From Bacteroidota bacterium (GTDB taxonomy: Bacteria > Bacteroidota > Bacteroidia > Chitinophagales > Chitinophagaceae): a DNA stretch of 32,193 bases. Of this stretch, positions 7,518 to 14,327 are shown piece after piece (the first letter of the stretch is position 1; every line of letters begins with the position of its first letter). The DNA is taken from assembly GCA_023391895.1 (NCBI GenBank), contig JAEWAC010000061.1, positions 1-32,193 on the forward strand. The letters are read 5' to 3'. The position numbers and the translations under genes are program-made. Below the pieces are notes generated by a model. The model had not been told where the DNA came from, made no database searches, and saw only the letters and a list, made by a program, of their open reading frames with translations.

Positions 7518-7551
7518 TACGAATGTTTCGTACATCTACGAAACATTCGTA
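7518..7551. promoter_or_regulatory. Two adjacent perfect dyads, probable BlaI-type operators
   Basis: TACGAATGTTTCGTA (7518-7532) and TACGAAACATTCGTA (7537-7551) are exact reverse complements separated by CATC. Each is itself a dyad, TACGAA and TTCGTA around a 3-base centre. Centres are 19 bp apart, close to two helical turns, which would put two repressor dimers on one face of the DNA. BlaI/MecI operators are TAC/GTA-edged dyads, so the fit is good. The pair sits between the divergent blaI-like and thioredoxin-like genes. On the minus strand TTTG-N19-TAGATGTA (7560-7534) overlaps it and could be the repressed blaI promoter. Confidence 0.75.
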
Positions 7552-7612
7552 ACAAAACAAATAATTTTCTCTGCCACAATGGGCTATGTTTTATTTTTGA
7601 AAAAATGAGCGT

Positions 7613-8116
7613 ATGAAAAAACTGTTTTTTTTCCTTTGCCTGTTCTGTACCACTATATTAACAGAGGCTCAGGTGGCTGATACGGCTCAACTGCCTTACA
7701 AACGTTTCCCTACCCTGCCGCCGCTGCAACTCTTACTGGGCGACAGTACCACCAAGTACACCAAAAACGACCTGCCCCGTAAAAAACCGGTTTTGCTCAT
7801 GCTTTTTAGCCCCGACTGCAGCCACTGCCAGCACACCGCGGAGGAATTATTGCAGTATAAAGACCGGCTGAAAGACCTGCATATAGTAATGTCCACATTG
7901 CACCCGCTCTACCAAATGAACGCTTTTGTAGAAAAATATCGCTTAAAAGAGCTCCCCAACCTGGTAGTAGGCCGGGACATGTATTACCTGCTGCCTTCTT
8001 TTTATGGCATAAAAAGCCTGCCCTATCTCGCTTTCTACAATAAAAAAGGCGGGCTGATCATGGGCTTTGAAGGCTCAATGAGCATGGATAAAATATTGAA
8101 GCAGTTTGATTTATGA
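7613..8116 (+). CDS. Exported thioredoxin-like protein
   Basis: 167 residues. Signal peptide 1-19 ends TEA-Q. The thioredoxin fold has the active-site motif C69-S-H-C72 in LFSPDCSHCQHT and the cis-proline Pro137 in KSLPYLAFY. The strand MLFSPDC and the late GFEG region agree with TlpA/ResA-like periplasmic thiol oxidoreductases. It probably reduces or isomerises disulfides in the periplasm. It is divergent from the blaI-M56 pair, with the operator pair ending 62 bp before its start, so BlaI control is plausible. TATTTTTG at 7592-7599 matches the -7 consensus and would give a very short leader. Confidence 0.85.
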   Translation: MKKLFFFLCLFCTTILTEAQVADTAQLPYKRFPTLPPLQLLLGDSTTKYTKNDLPRKKPVLLMLFSPDCSHCQHTAEELLQYKDRLKDLHIVMSTLHPLYQMNAFVEKYRLKELPNLVVGRDMYYLLPSFYGIKSLPYLAFYNKKGGLIMGFEGSMSMDKILKQFDL

Positions 8117-8205
8117 TGATTGCCGCCACCCCTCTTTAAGAACATATTAAGAAATGGCAAGATTTTTTATTTACTTAAAGGGAAAAGCAGGGTTCGTGGT
8201 AATCT

Positions 8206-9420
8206 ATGAAAAAGATCTTCTTATACAAGCAGTGGCTGTGGGCATGTTTAATATGGGTGCCGGGCTGGTTGTCCGCTCAACAATTGCCAGCTGCTGGAAC
8301 AGTGCCTTCACCGGATACCATTGCCCATCCACCCAAAACATTCCTTACTAAAACAGTTGACAAGTACCTCAACGACACGGTTACCAATGCTAAAAAAGGA
8401 TTTTTTGTAAAACCCAGCATGACGGTAGGTGCAGGCTATCGTATTCAAAAGTCCAAAACCGGCCGACAGCCGTTTGATGCAGAGCACAACCTTTCGGCCA
8501 ATTACGCCCTGAATCGCGGCGGCTTTTTTATTGAATATAAAAGCCTGTTTCATCAGGCCCTGGGAAAATGGAACTTAGGCATTATAGGCCGCGCCGACCT
8601 GCCCAACGTGTATAATTTCTTTGGCGTAGGCAATGAAACCCAAATGCTGGCACATAAGAACAGCTACTACCGATATCGCACTGCCGAACTCTACGGTGGT
8701 CTCAGCATTAACCGGCTGGTAGACTCCACCCACTTTTTTGAGTTCCGGCCCTTTTACCAGACTGTCAGGATCAAGATGGACAATGACCGGATCATCGCAA
8801 ACCTGCCCAGCATCCTTAACACAAAAGAAAAAGAACTGGAAGACGGGAAAACGCAATTTAGCCGCGACTATTTTGCCGGTGCAGAAGCCACCTATCATTT
8901 TCAAAAAAAGAACAACAGACTGGTGCCTACCAAAGGCTTTGACTTTGGACTTTCTGGTGCTTATGTAGTCAATACTAAAAATAAGGACCGCAGCTTTACC
9001 AGGTACACTTCTTCTGCAACCGTATACCTGCCCCTTTTAAAAACACTCACACTGGCCGTTCGGGCCGGCGGCACCATGCTGCAGGGGCAACCGGAATTTT
9101 ACCAGTTGGGCACCCTGGGTGGCAGCGAAAACCTGCGAGGCTTTAACCGCCAGCGTTTTTATGGCAAAACAACTTTTTACAACAATAACGAATTGCGCTG
9201 GCTGATATCGACCAACAACCCCTTGTTCCGCAAAGTGGGATTACTGGGATTTGTAGACCAGGGACGGGTATGGAATCCTGGAGAAGTTTCGGACAAATGG
9301 CATGTGGGTTATGGTGGCGGTATCATCATTGTTCCTTACGACCGGCTGGTGCTGAATGGAACACTGGGCATATCAAAAGAAGCCATGGTGTTGCACTGCC
9401 GCATTGGCTTTTTATTCTGA
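8206..9420 (+). CDS. Omp85-family outer-membrane barrel protein without POTRA domains
   Basis: 404 residues. Signal peptide about 1-24 ends LSA-Q. From about 70 onward the chain alternates hydrophobic and polar residues in barrel strands. The C-terminal half holds the Omp85 surface-antigen signature LGGSENLRGFNRQRFYG with NNNELRW after it (about 305-333), and VGLLGFVDQGRVW, near-terminal GYGGGI and a terminal FLF follow. There is too little sequence before the barrel for even one full POTRA domain, so it is not BamA or TamA; short Omp85 barrels of this kind are common in Bacteroidetes, where their substrates are generally unknown. It is 89 bp downstream of the thioredoxin-like gene and may share its transcript. 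Confidence 0.85.
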   Translation: MKKIFLYKQWLWACLIWVPGWLSAQQLPAAGTVPSPDTIAHPPKTFLTKTVDKYLNDTVTNAKKGFFVKPSMTVGAGYRIQKSKTGRQPFDAEHNLSANYALNRGGFFIEYKSLFHQALGKWNLGIIGRADLPNVYNFFGVGNETQMLAHKNSYYRYRTAELYGGLSINRLVDSTHFFEFRPFYQTVRIKMDNDRIIANLPSILNTKEKELEDGKTQFSRDYFAGAEATYHFQKKNNRLVPTKGFDFGLSGAYVVNTKNKDRSFTRYTSSATVYLPLLKTLTLAVRAGGTMLQGQPEFYQLGTLGGSENLRGFNRQRFYGKTTFYNNNELRWLISTNNPLFRKVGLLGFVDQGRVWNPGEVSDKWHVGYGGGIIIVPYDRLVLNGTLGISKEAMVLHCRIGFLF

Positions 9421-9476
9421 TTAAAACAAAAGGAATGCCTTTTATTGCTTTCCCAATCTTTTGCTATCGAAAGCAA

Positions 9477-9514
9477 AAAGAAAGCTCCTTTCCAATTAGA
9501 AAGGAGCTTTCTTT
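9477..9514 (+). terminator. Terminator-like hairpin after the Omp85 gene
   Basis: A perfect 15-bp stem (9477-9491 with 9500-9514) and an 8-base loop lie 57 bp after the Omp85 stop. The arms end in A and T tracts within the stem (CTTT), with only a weak further U tract. Confidence 0.6.
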
Positions 9515-9574
9515 AAATGAATAAATATTAAATCAAACCATTGTGTAGCCGGATGAATCAATGACTTGCCTTCC

Positions 9575-9604
9575 GGGTTTTGAAAAATCAAGTTTTCAAA
9601 ACCC
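9575..9604. repeat. Perfect 12-bp inverted repeat built from the core-repeat word
   Basis: GGGTTTTGAAAA (9575-9586), a loop ATCAAG, and TTTTCAAAACCC (9593-9604) pair perfectly. The arm is nearly the core word GGGTTTTTGAAG of the dispersed repeat, so this looks like two core copies head to head. No T run follows on either strand, so it is not a standard terminator. It lies between the convergent Omp85 and cotH-like genes. Confidence 0.6.
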
Positions 9605-9728
9605 TTAATCTATCTGCTTCCCGGCAGTGTCTATTTCAGCTTCTGGCTTCTATTATTAAAGAATAAACCAAGCGGCAGTCAATAAGATGAAGCTGGTAAA
9701 AACGAAACTATCTAAATTATAACCCTTA

Positions 9729-11273
9729 TTAATATCCATTGGCAAATTGCCGATCCATCCATTCAACTCTTTTAGTAAGCCAGTCTTTCAAATACTGAAC
9801 TTCATTTTGATGAGATCCTAAAGCAACTGCATTGGGCCAAACCTTTGTATACATATATTCCCACTTATTAAAGTTTTCTCTCTGGGAGTATTTCAGGTAA
9901 TTTGCGCCTTCATTAAGATAGGTATACAAGGATGGGATAGACGACTGTCTAAGTTCTGTCCACCGGGCCTTCACTTTTGTACTAAATGCCGGGTCTTCAA
10001 ATAATTTCTTTATCCAAGAAGCTTCTTCCTTGATCCACCAACCCTCAGGCTGATTATTACCATTCCAGTTAATATTACCACCTGCAATATCAAAGTCCCA
10101 GACCGGTCCTAAAGAAAGCTTACCATTTCGGTCTTTATACATATAAACACTGGAATAAAATTTAGCATCGTTGTTTTTCATTAACTCATTAACTAGATAC
10201 CAGTTAACAAATGAATTCACATCAATATACTTGGTGTATCCCTCATTAGGGTCGGCAAACTGATCTGAAAAGATCACATCTTCCGTTTTCTGCACATACT
10301 CCTGAATATAGTTAAGCTGTTCAGGTGTGATCTTCTCAGGTTCTTTAATGGTGAAAGGGACCCCTTTATTAGATATAAACCAATAAGTTTCATCCAGCCT
10401 AGCATCAATCTCTAACAAATAACCTCCGCTAATAGTTTCCGGTGTATTGTCTGACTTGCTCATTGGATTTATATTTACCCTGTTCGGCCCTACCTGGATT
10501 TGTTCGGTCAGCAAATAGTTACCCATGTACTCTCCATTTAAAAACACTTCTACAAACCGGTTTCTTGGTGTAAAGCTCACACCAAATTGTTTGGCCATTT
10601 CAAAGGCAAGGTAATTCCTCATTAAAGATTTATCGGCAAAGTTGGCCAGCAATACCCAGTCTTTGGATGCCGGCAACCCTAAAAGCTCGGTACCGGTATC
10701 AAACTTTAATTTATAGGGCTTTTTTGGCATCTGCCAGGTGGAATTGCCCCTGCCCTTCATCCGCAACTTGATACTTGTGACATCCTGTGTATATCTGGAG
10801 TTGGGATCAACAACTAAGTTGCCGTTTACATAATCATCTTTGGATACAACCGGGCCATCCGTTTCCAGGTAGAGCACAGGTAAACCTGTAAAGGAATATA
10901 AAACAACGGTAAATGATTTTTCACGGCCATCAGCCCCAACAATTGTATATTTTACAGGCTTGCTGAAATCATTGGCCGTAACACCGCTTTGCTGCTCTAC
11001 ATTATCAACCTTTACGGTGGCGCCATTAATTTTGAAAGAGGCAACCAATACTTTACTGCTGCTTAAATAAGGCATAACGCCCACTATTTTATCATCATAG
11101 ATCCGGCCTTTGATGTCTTTTAATAATTGCTGCGAATTGGTTTTTTCATGAAAAGAGAATTCCGAAAAGCTTAATTCAGCAGGCTCTGTTTGCACCATTT
11201 CATTTATGGGATCCTTGGAGCAGGACAAACCGAAGACTAAAAAAGAAATAAGAATGAATAGTTTATTTTTCAT
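9729..11273 (-). CDS. CotH-like kinase-fold lipoprotein
   Basis: 514 residues. A lipoprotein signal (FLVFGLSC, Cys18) places it in the envelope. Residues about 35-130 look like a cadherin-like or DUF5018-type beta domain (VTANDFSKPVKYTIVGADGR). The CotH domain follows: RMKGRGNSTWQMPKKPYKLK near 170-190, then DWVLLANFADKSLMRNYLAF near 207-226, YLLEIDAR, and GPVWDFDIAGGN near 395. In Bacillus, CotH is an atypical protein kinase acting on spore-coat proteins; in Bacteroidetes the domain is found on lipoproteins of unknown targets. The basic and Asp-rich motifs are all present, so activity is possible. It is divergent from the phosphatase-like lipoprotein gene. Confidence 0.88.
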   Translation of the reverse strand: MKNKLFILISFLVFGLSCSKDPINEMVQTEPAELSFSEFSFHEKTNSQQLLKDIKGRIYDDKIVGVMPYLSSSKVLVASFKINGATVKVDNVEQQSGVTANDFSKPVKYTIVGADGREKSFTVVLYSFTGLPVLYLETDGPVVSKDDYVNGNLVVDPNSRYTQDVTSIKLRMKGRGNSTWQMPKKPYKLKFDTGTELLGLPASKDWVLLANFADKSLMRNYLAFEMAKQFGVSFTPRNRFVEVFLNGEYMGNYLLTEQIQVGPNRVNINPMSKSDNTPETISGGYLLEIDARLDETYWFISNKGVPFTIKEPEKITPEQLNYIQEYVQKTEDVIFSDQFADPNEGYTKYIDVNSFVNWYLVNELMKNNDAKFYSSVYMYKDRNGKLSLGPVWDFDIAGGNINWNGNNQPEGWWIKEEASWIKKLFEDPAFSTKVKARWTELRQSSIPSLYTYLNEGANYLKYSQRENFNKWEYMYTKVWPNAVALGSHQNEVQYLKDWLTKRVEWMDRQFANGY

Positions 11274-11728
11274 ATTTTATAAAGGATGGTGAAAAAGTTA
11301 ATTTCCATGACTATTATTACAAATTCCTGGATAATAGACACAGAGGTAATTACCAGCAAAATGGGCTGGTAACAGGTAATTTTTTACTTATTTAATAAAT
11401 CTGCACTATGTAAAAAATACAAAAGCAATAAAAAGCTGAGGAAGACAAGTGGAATAAACATTCATAAGCATTGAATTCACAAGGGGTGGTTGATTAATAG
11501 TTTTGGCGCTGCAAATATGGAAAGATTATATAACAAAACACATATATATTTAGATTTCCTGATGCAGTAAGTATTAATGCTTAAACAAATCGCATACTAT
11601 CCCTTTAGCTTAATCATCAATTTAATAATAAGCTTATTTATAGAATAAGCAAATCAAAACATACTTTCGTATAAATGCCTAACTGTTGGGTCTTAAAGAC
11701 ATACTTATAGAACAGATATACCTAAACA
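11274..11728. other. A/T-rich divergent intergenic region
   Basis: No coding sequence or RNA gene is visible. It contains the cotH promoter candidate, a small CCAGC/GCTGG hairpin near 11360, and a perfect 12-bp palindrome AATAAGCTTATT at 11627-11638. The upstream region of the phosphatase-like gene has TACTTTCG at 11662-11669, one base off the -7 consensus, without a clear -33 box. Confidence 0.5.
11293..11323 (-). promoter_or_regulatory. Predicted promoter of the cotH-like gene
   Basis: On the minus strand TTTG (11323-11320), 19 bases, then TAACTTTT (11300-11293): the -33 box and spacing are exact, and the -7 box differs by one base from TAnnTTTG. The predicted start is close to the ATG at 11273, giving a short leader. 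Confidence 0.4.
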
Positions 11729-12682
11729 ATGAAACCTAAAAAAACACATACATATACCCTAATTGCCACCTTGTTTTTTTTATCAGTCTGCGGCGGCTTT
11801 TTTTGCAAAAAAAGCTCAGAAACGCAGGTTACAACTAATGATTCTTTAAGTTTTATAGTTCTGGGTGATTGGGGCAAGTACGGCAGGCAAAATCAAAAAG
11901 AGGTAGCTGCTCAAATGATTAAATATGGTAAAATTCATGATACCCGGTTTGTAATTACCACAGGTGACAATTTTTATCCTGTTGGCGTAAGGAGCATTAC
12001 TGATACGCACTGGCAATTGTCTTATGAAGATGTTTATATAAAAGACAGTCTTCCGGTTAATTGGTATCCGGTATTAGGCAATCATGATTATCTATCAAAC
12101 CCACAGGCACAGATAGAGTACGCTTCTGTTAGTGACCGATGGGTTATGCCGGGCAGGCATTATGCCATAAAACAAAAAGTCAACGGTGCAGATTCTTTAT
12201 TACTTGTTTTTACAGACACTTCGCCCTTTATTTCTTATTATCACCGACCCGAGTATACGATGGCAGATTTGAAAACGCAGGATACTGCCGCACAAACCCG
12301 GTGGCTCCAGGCAACTTTGAAGGCATCGGCTGACCGCTGGAAAATTGTCGTAGGCCATCATCCTTTTTATTCTGTAGGTGCACATGGCGATAATCCAGAT
12401 TTAATCAAGCGCCACAAGCCTATTTTGCTCCAAAACAAAACCGATTTTTATATTGCCGGTCATGACCATGATCTCCAATATTTAAAGCAACCGAATGAAG
12501 AACTTCACTATCTGGTGTCAGGCGGCGGCTCAGAGAACCGCTCTGTTCAGCCAAATGCAGAAACCCTTTTTGCACAGGCCACCCCTGGTTTTTTAATAAT
12601 TACGCTTTATTCTAAAAAAGCGCATTTTTATTTTTATGATAAAGATGGCCAGCTTCTATACCAGCAACAAATAGATAAATAA
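11729..12682 (+). CDS. Tartrate-resistant acid phosphatase-like metallophosphoesterase, lipoprotein
   Basis: 317 residues. The N-terminus has Lys residues, a hydrophobic stretch and CGGFFC (Cys26), a plausible though atypical lipobox. Metallophosphoesterase motifs occur in order: GDW (Asp47), GDNFY (Asp80 and Tyr83), GNHD (Asn118, His119), GHHPFY (His210), GHDHDLQ (His245, His247). GDNFY with Tyr as metal ligand is the mark of the purple acid phosphatase/TRAP branch, which hydrolyses phosphomonoesters with a mixed-metal site. It is probably anchored in the envelope, scavenging phosphate or removing protein phosphate. It is divergent from the CotH-like kinase-fold lipoprotein; an opposed kinase/phosphatase pair is an attractive but unproven idea. 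Confidence 0.88.
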   Translation: MKPKKTHTYTLIATLFFLSVCGGFFCKKSSETQVTTNDSLSFIVLGDWGKYGRQNQKEVAAQMIKYGKIHDTRFVITTGDNFYPVGVRSITDTHWQLSYEDVYIKDSLPVNWYPVLGNHDYLSNPQAQIEYASVSDRWVMPGRHYAIKQKVNGADSLLLVFTDTSPFISYYHRPEYTMADLKTQDTAAQTRWLQATLKASADRWKIVVGHHPFYSVGAHGDNPDLIKRHKPILLQNKTDFYIAGHDHDLQYLKQPNEELHYLVSGGGSENRSVQPNAETLFAQATPGFLIITLYSKKAHFYFYDKDGQLLYQQQIDK

Positions 12683-12883
12683 TTGATTTTCTTTTCGGTA
12701 CTTCATAAAAGCCCCAACCAAATTTGCATGAAGTCAATAGATAGAAGTTCAAACGAACTCTTACAACAACATTTTTTGCTCCTTTTAATTTACCATTTAA
12801 GCACTTACGTCTTCAGCACAGGCGATGCATACCAGATACTTTGATACTGCTGAAAGCCCCGGTACCCGATCATTCTATAAAAA

Positions 12884-12915
12884 TTTACTATCATACCATT
12901 TGACGCCTACCTTTG
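12884..12915 (+). promoter_or_regulatory. Predicted mdh promoter
   Basis: TTTA at 12884-12887, 20 bases, then TACCTTTG at 12908-12915, an exact -7 match. The start would fall near 12922, about 30 bases before the mdh ATG. The -33 box is one base off. Confidence 0.4.
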
Positions 12916-12953
12916 CACCGCAAATAATTTTCTTACTTATAAAATAACTATTG

Positions 12954-13883
12954 ATGAAAATTACGGTTGTAGGCGCTGGCGCTGTAGGTGCAACAGTAGC
13001 TGATAACATTGCCCGCAAAGAACTTTGCGAAGAACTGGTTTTATTAGACATCAAAGAAGGTGTAGCAGAAGGTAAAGCGCTGGATATGACGCAAACAGCA
13101 GCTTTACTGGGTTTTGACACCCGCATTACCGGCAGCACGAATGATTACAGTAAAACAGCTGGCTCTCAGGTAGTAGTGGTTACGTCTGGTTTGCCCCGTA
13201 AGCCCGGTATGACCCGCGAAGAACTGATTGGCACCAACGCCAATATTGTAAGAAGTGTAACCGAAAACCTGCTGCAACACTCGCCCGATGCGATCATTAT
13301 TGTTATCAGTAACCCCATGGATACCATGACGTACCTGACGTTGCAATCCAGCGGCTTGCCTAAAAACCGTATCATTGGTATGGGTGGTGCCCTGGACAGC
13401 GCCCGTTTTAAATGCTACCTGAGCATGGCCCTGGGCTGCTCTCCTAACGACCTGAACGCTACCGTAATTGGCGGCCATGGCGATACCACTATGATTCCTT
13501 TGATCCGCTATGCTACCTGGAACAGCGTACCGGTAACGGAATTTTTAAGTGCCGAGCAGCAAAAACAAATAGTTGCCGATACCATGGTGGGTGGCGCTAC
13601 GCTGACCAAACTGATTGGTACTTCTGCCTGGTATGCACCGGGTGCCGCTGGAGCGTCGCTGGTAGAAAGCATTGTACGCGACGAGAAACGACTGATCAGC
13701 TGCAGCGTGCCGCTGGAAGGTGAGTATGGCCAAAAAGATATTTGCCTGGGCGTACCGGTTGTGATTGGTAAAAGTGGCTGGGAAAAGATCGTGGATTATA
13801 AATTGAACGAAGAAGAACAAAATCTGTTCAACAAAAGTGCGGAAGCAGTTCGCAGCATGAACGATGTGTTGAAAACATTATAA
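12954..13883 (+). CDS. mdh: Malate dehydrogenase (LDH-like type)
   Basis: 309 residues from the ATG at 12954; a TTG three bases earlier is also in frame, but ATG is preferred. It oxidises malate to oxaloacetate with NAD in the TCA cycle, in the cytoplasm. The Rossmann motif is GAGAVG (7-12) with Asp32 at the end of the second strand, suggesting NAD rather than NADP. Substrate-binding residues are Arg82 and Arg88 in GLPRKPGMTR, Asn120, the Asp148/Arg151 pair in LDSARF, and the catalytic His175 in GGHGD. Arg82 in the loop, where lactate dehydrogenases have Gln, supports malate. It is a single gene with its own promoter and terminator. Confidence 0.97.
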   Translation: MKITVVGAGAVGATVADNIARKELCEELVLLDIKEGVAEGKALDMTQTAALLGFDTRITGSTNDYSKTAGSQVVVVTSGLPRKPGMTREELIGTNANIVRSVTENLLQHSPDAIIIVISNPMDTMTYLTLQSSGLPKNRIIGMGGALDSARFKCYLSMALGCSPNDLNATVIGGHGDTTMIPLIRYATWNSVPVTEFLSAEQQKQIVADTMVGGATLTKLIGTSAWYAPGAAGASLVESIVRDEKRLISCSVPLEGEYGQKDICLGVPVVIGKSGWEKIVDYKLNEEEQNLFNKSAEAVRSMNDVLKTL

Positions 13884-13901
13884 TTATTAGAAAGGTTTTA
13901 T

Positions 13902-13933
13902 AAAAAAGCGAGGCCGCATGCCTCGCTTTTTTT
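13902..13933 (+). terminator. mdh intrinsic terminator
   Basis: Stem AAAAAAGCGAGGC (13902-13914) pairs perfectly with 13920-13932 around CGCAT, ending in a run of seven T. It lies 19 bp after the mdh stop. Confidence 0.9.
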
Positions 13934-14062
13934 ATACTCGTCAATACTGTACTGCTTTCTATTACTTGAAGGTCAGCCGCTCATCTTTTGCTTTTTATTT
14001 TACCCTTTTAAAGTGATATGTATATCCTTTTAAACCCCTTTTGGTCTTGGGCTCAGCAGCGT

Positions 14063-14160
14063 ACATTTCTTTAAAAACCCTTATGCTTTTTATGCATCTG
14101 TGAAATCCTTTTTCAAATCCATGAAATCTGCAATCCAACTTCTTTAAAACCCCATATATC
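14063..14160 (-). repeat. Extended dispersed repeat: two cores joined by the GATT-rich arm
   Basis: Read on the minus strand from 14160: TATGGGGTTTTAAAGAAG, then TTGGATTGCAGATTTCATGG, ATTTGAAAAAGGATTTCACA, GATGCAT, and a second core AAGGGTTTTTAAAGAAATG ending at 14063. This aligns over about 70 bases with 23587-23660 on the plus strand, including the GATT words and the CATAAA/CATGAA end. It is the longest conserved copy outside the 23-24 kb cluster. Confidence 0.7.
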
Positions 14161-14239
14161 CTTTCCATATAGAAAAGTGGCACTGCTATTTTAGTTATGT
14201 TAATCGTTGTATTTGCAGCCTCACCTTATCCAGCTATTT

Positions 14240-14271
14240 GAAAAAGTTTCAAAACCCCATGCCGGGTTTTG
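14240..14271 (-). repeat. Core-repeat copy merged with a hairpin, possible subtilase terminator
   Basis: Minus-strand reading gives GCATGGGGTTTTGAAACTTT, a core copy. The right end overlaps a perfect 8-bp stem, CAAAACCC (14250-14257) with GGGTTTTG (14264-14271). On the minus strand the stem is followed by AAACTTTTTC, so it may act as a weak terminator of the subtilase gene 57 bp upstream. Confidence 0.5.
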
Positions 14272-14327
14272 CCTTTTTCCTTTTGCCTTTTTCATTAGCT
14301 ATTCTTCCACTAGCAAAGCCCACTTAT

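Larger units (their letters stand above)
13934..14327. other. Gene-free stretch between mdh and the subtilase
   Basis: No gene is supported. A 62-codon open frame on the minus strand is low-complexity repeat sequence. The stretch is largely made of minus-orientation copies of the dispersed repeat (listed separately) plus a small hairpin at 14250-14271. Confidence 0.5.

Noticed and set aside
8206..9420. BamA assembly protein
   Set aside because: Too short and without POTRA domains; only the Omp85 barrel is present.
9575..9604. Terminator for the cotH-like or Omp85 gene
   Set aside because: No T run on either strand; it fits better as paired repeat cores.
12951..12953. TTG start for malate dehydrogenase
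   Set aside because: The adjacent ATG at 12954 gives the standard N-terminus MKITVVGAG.
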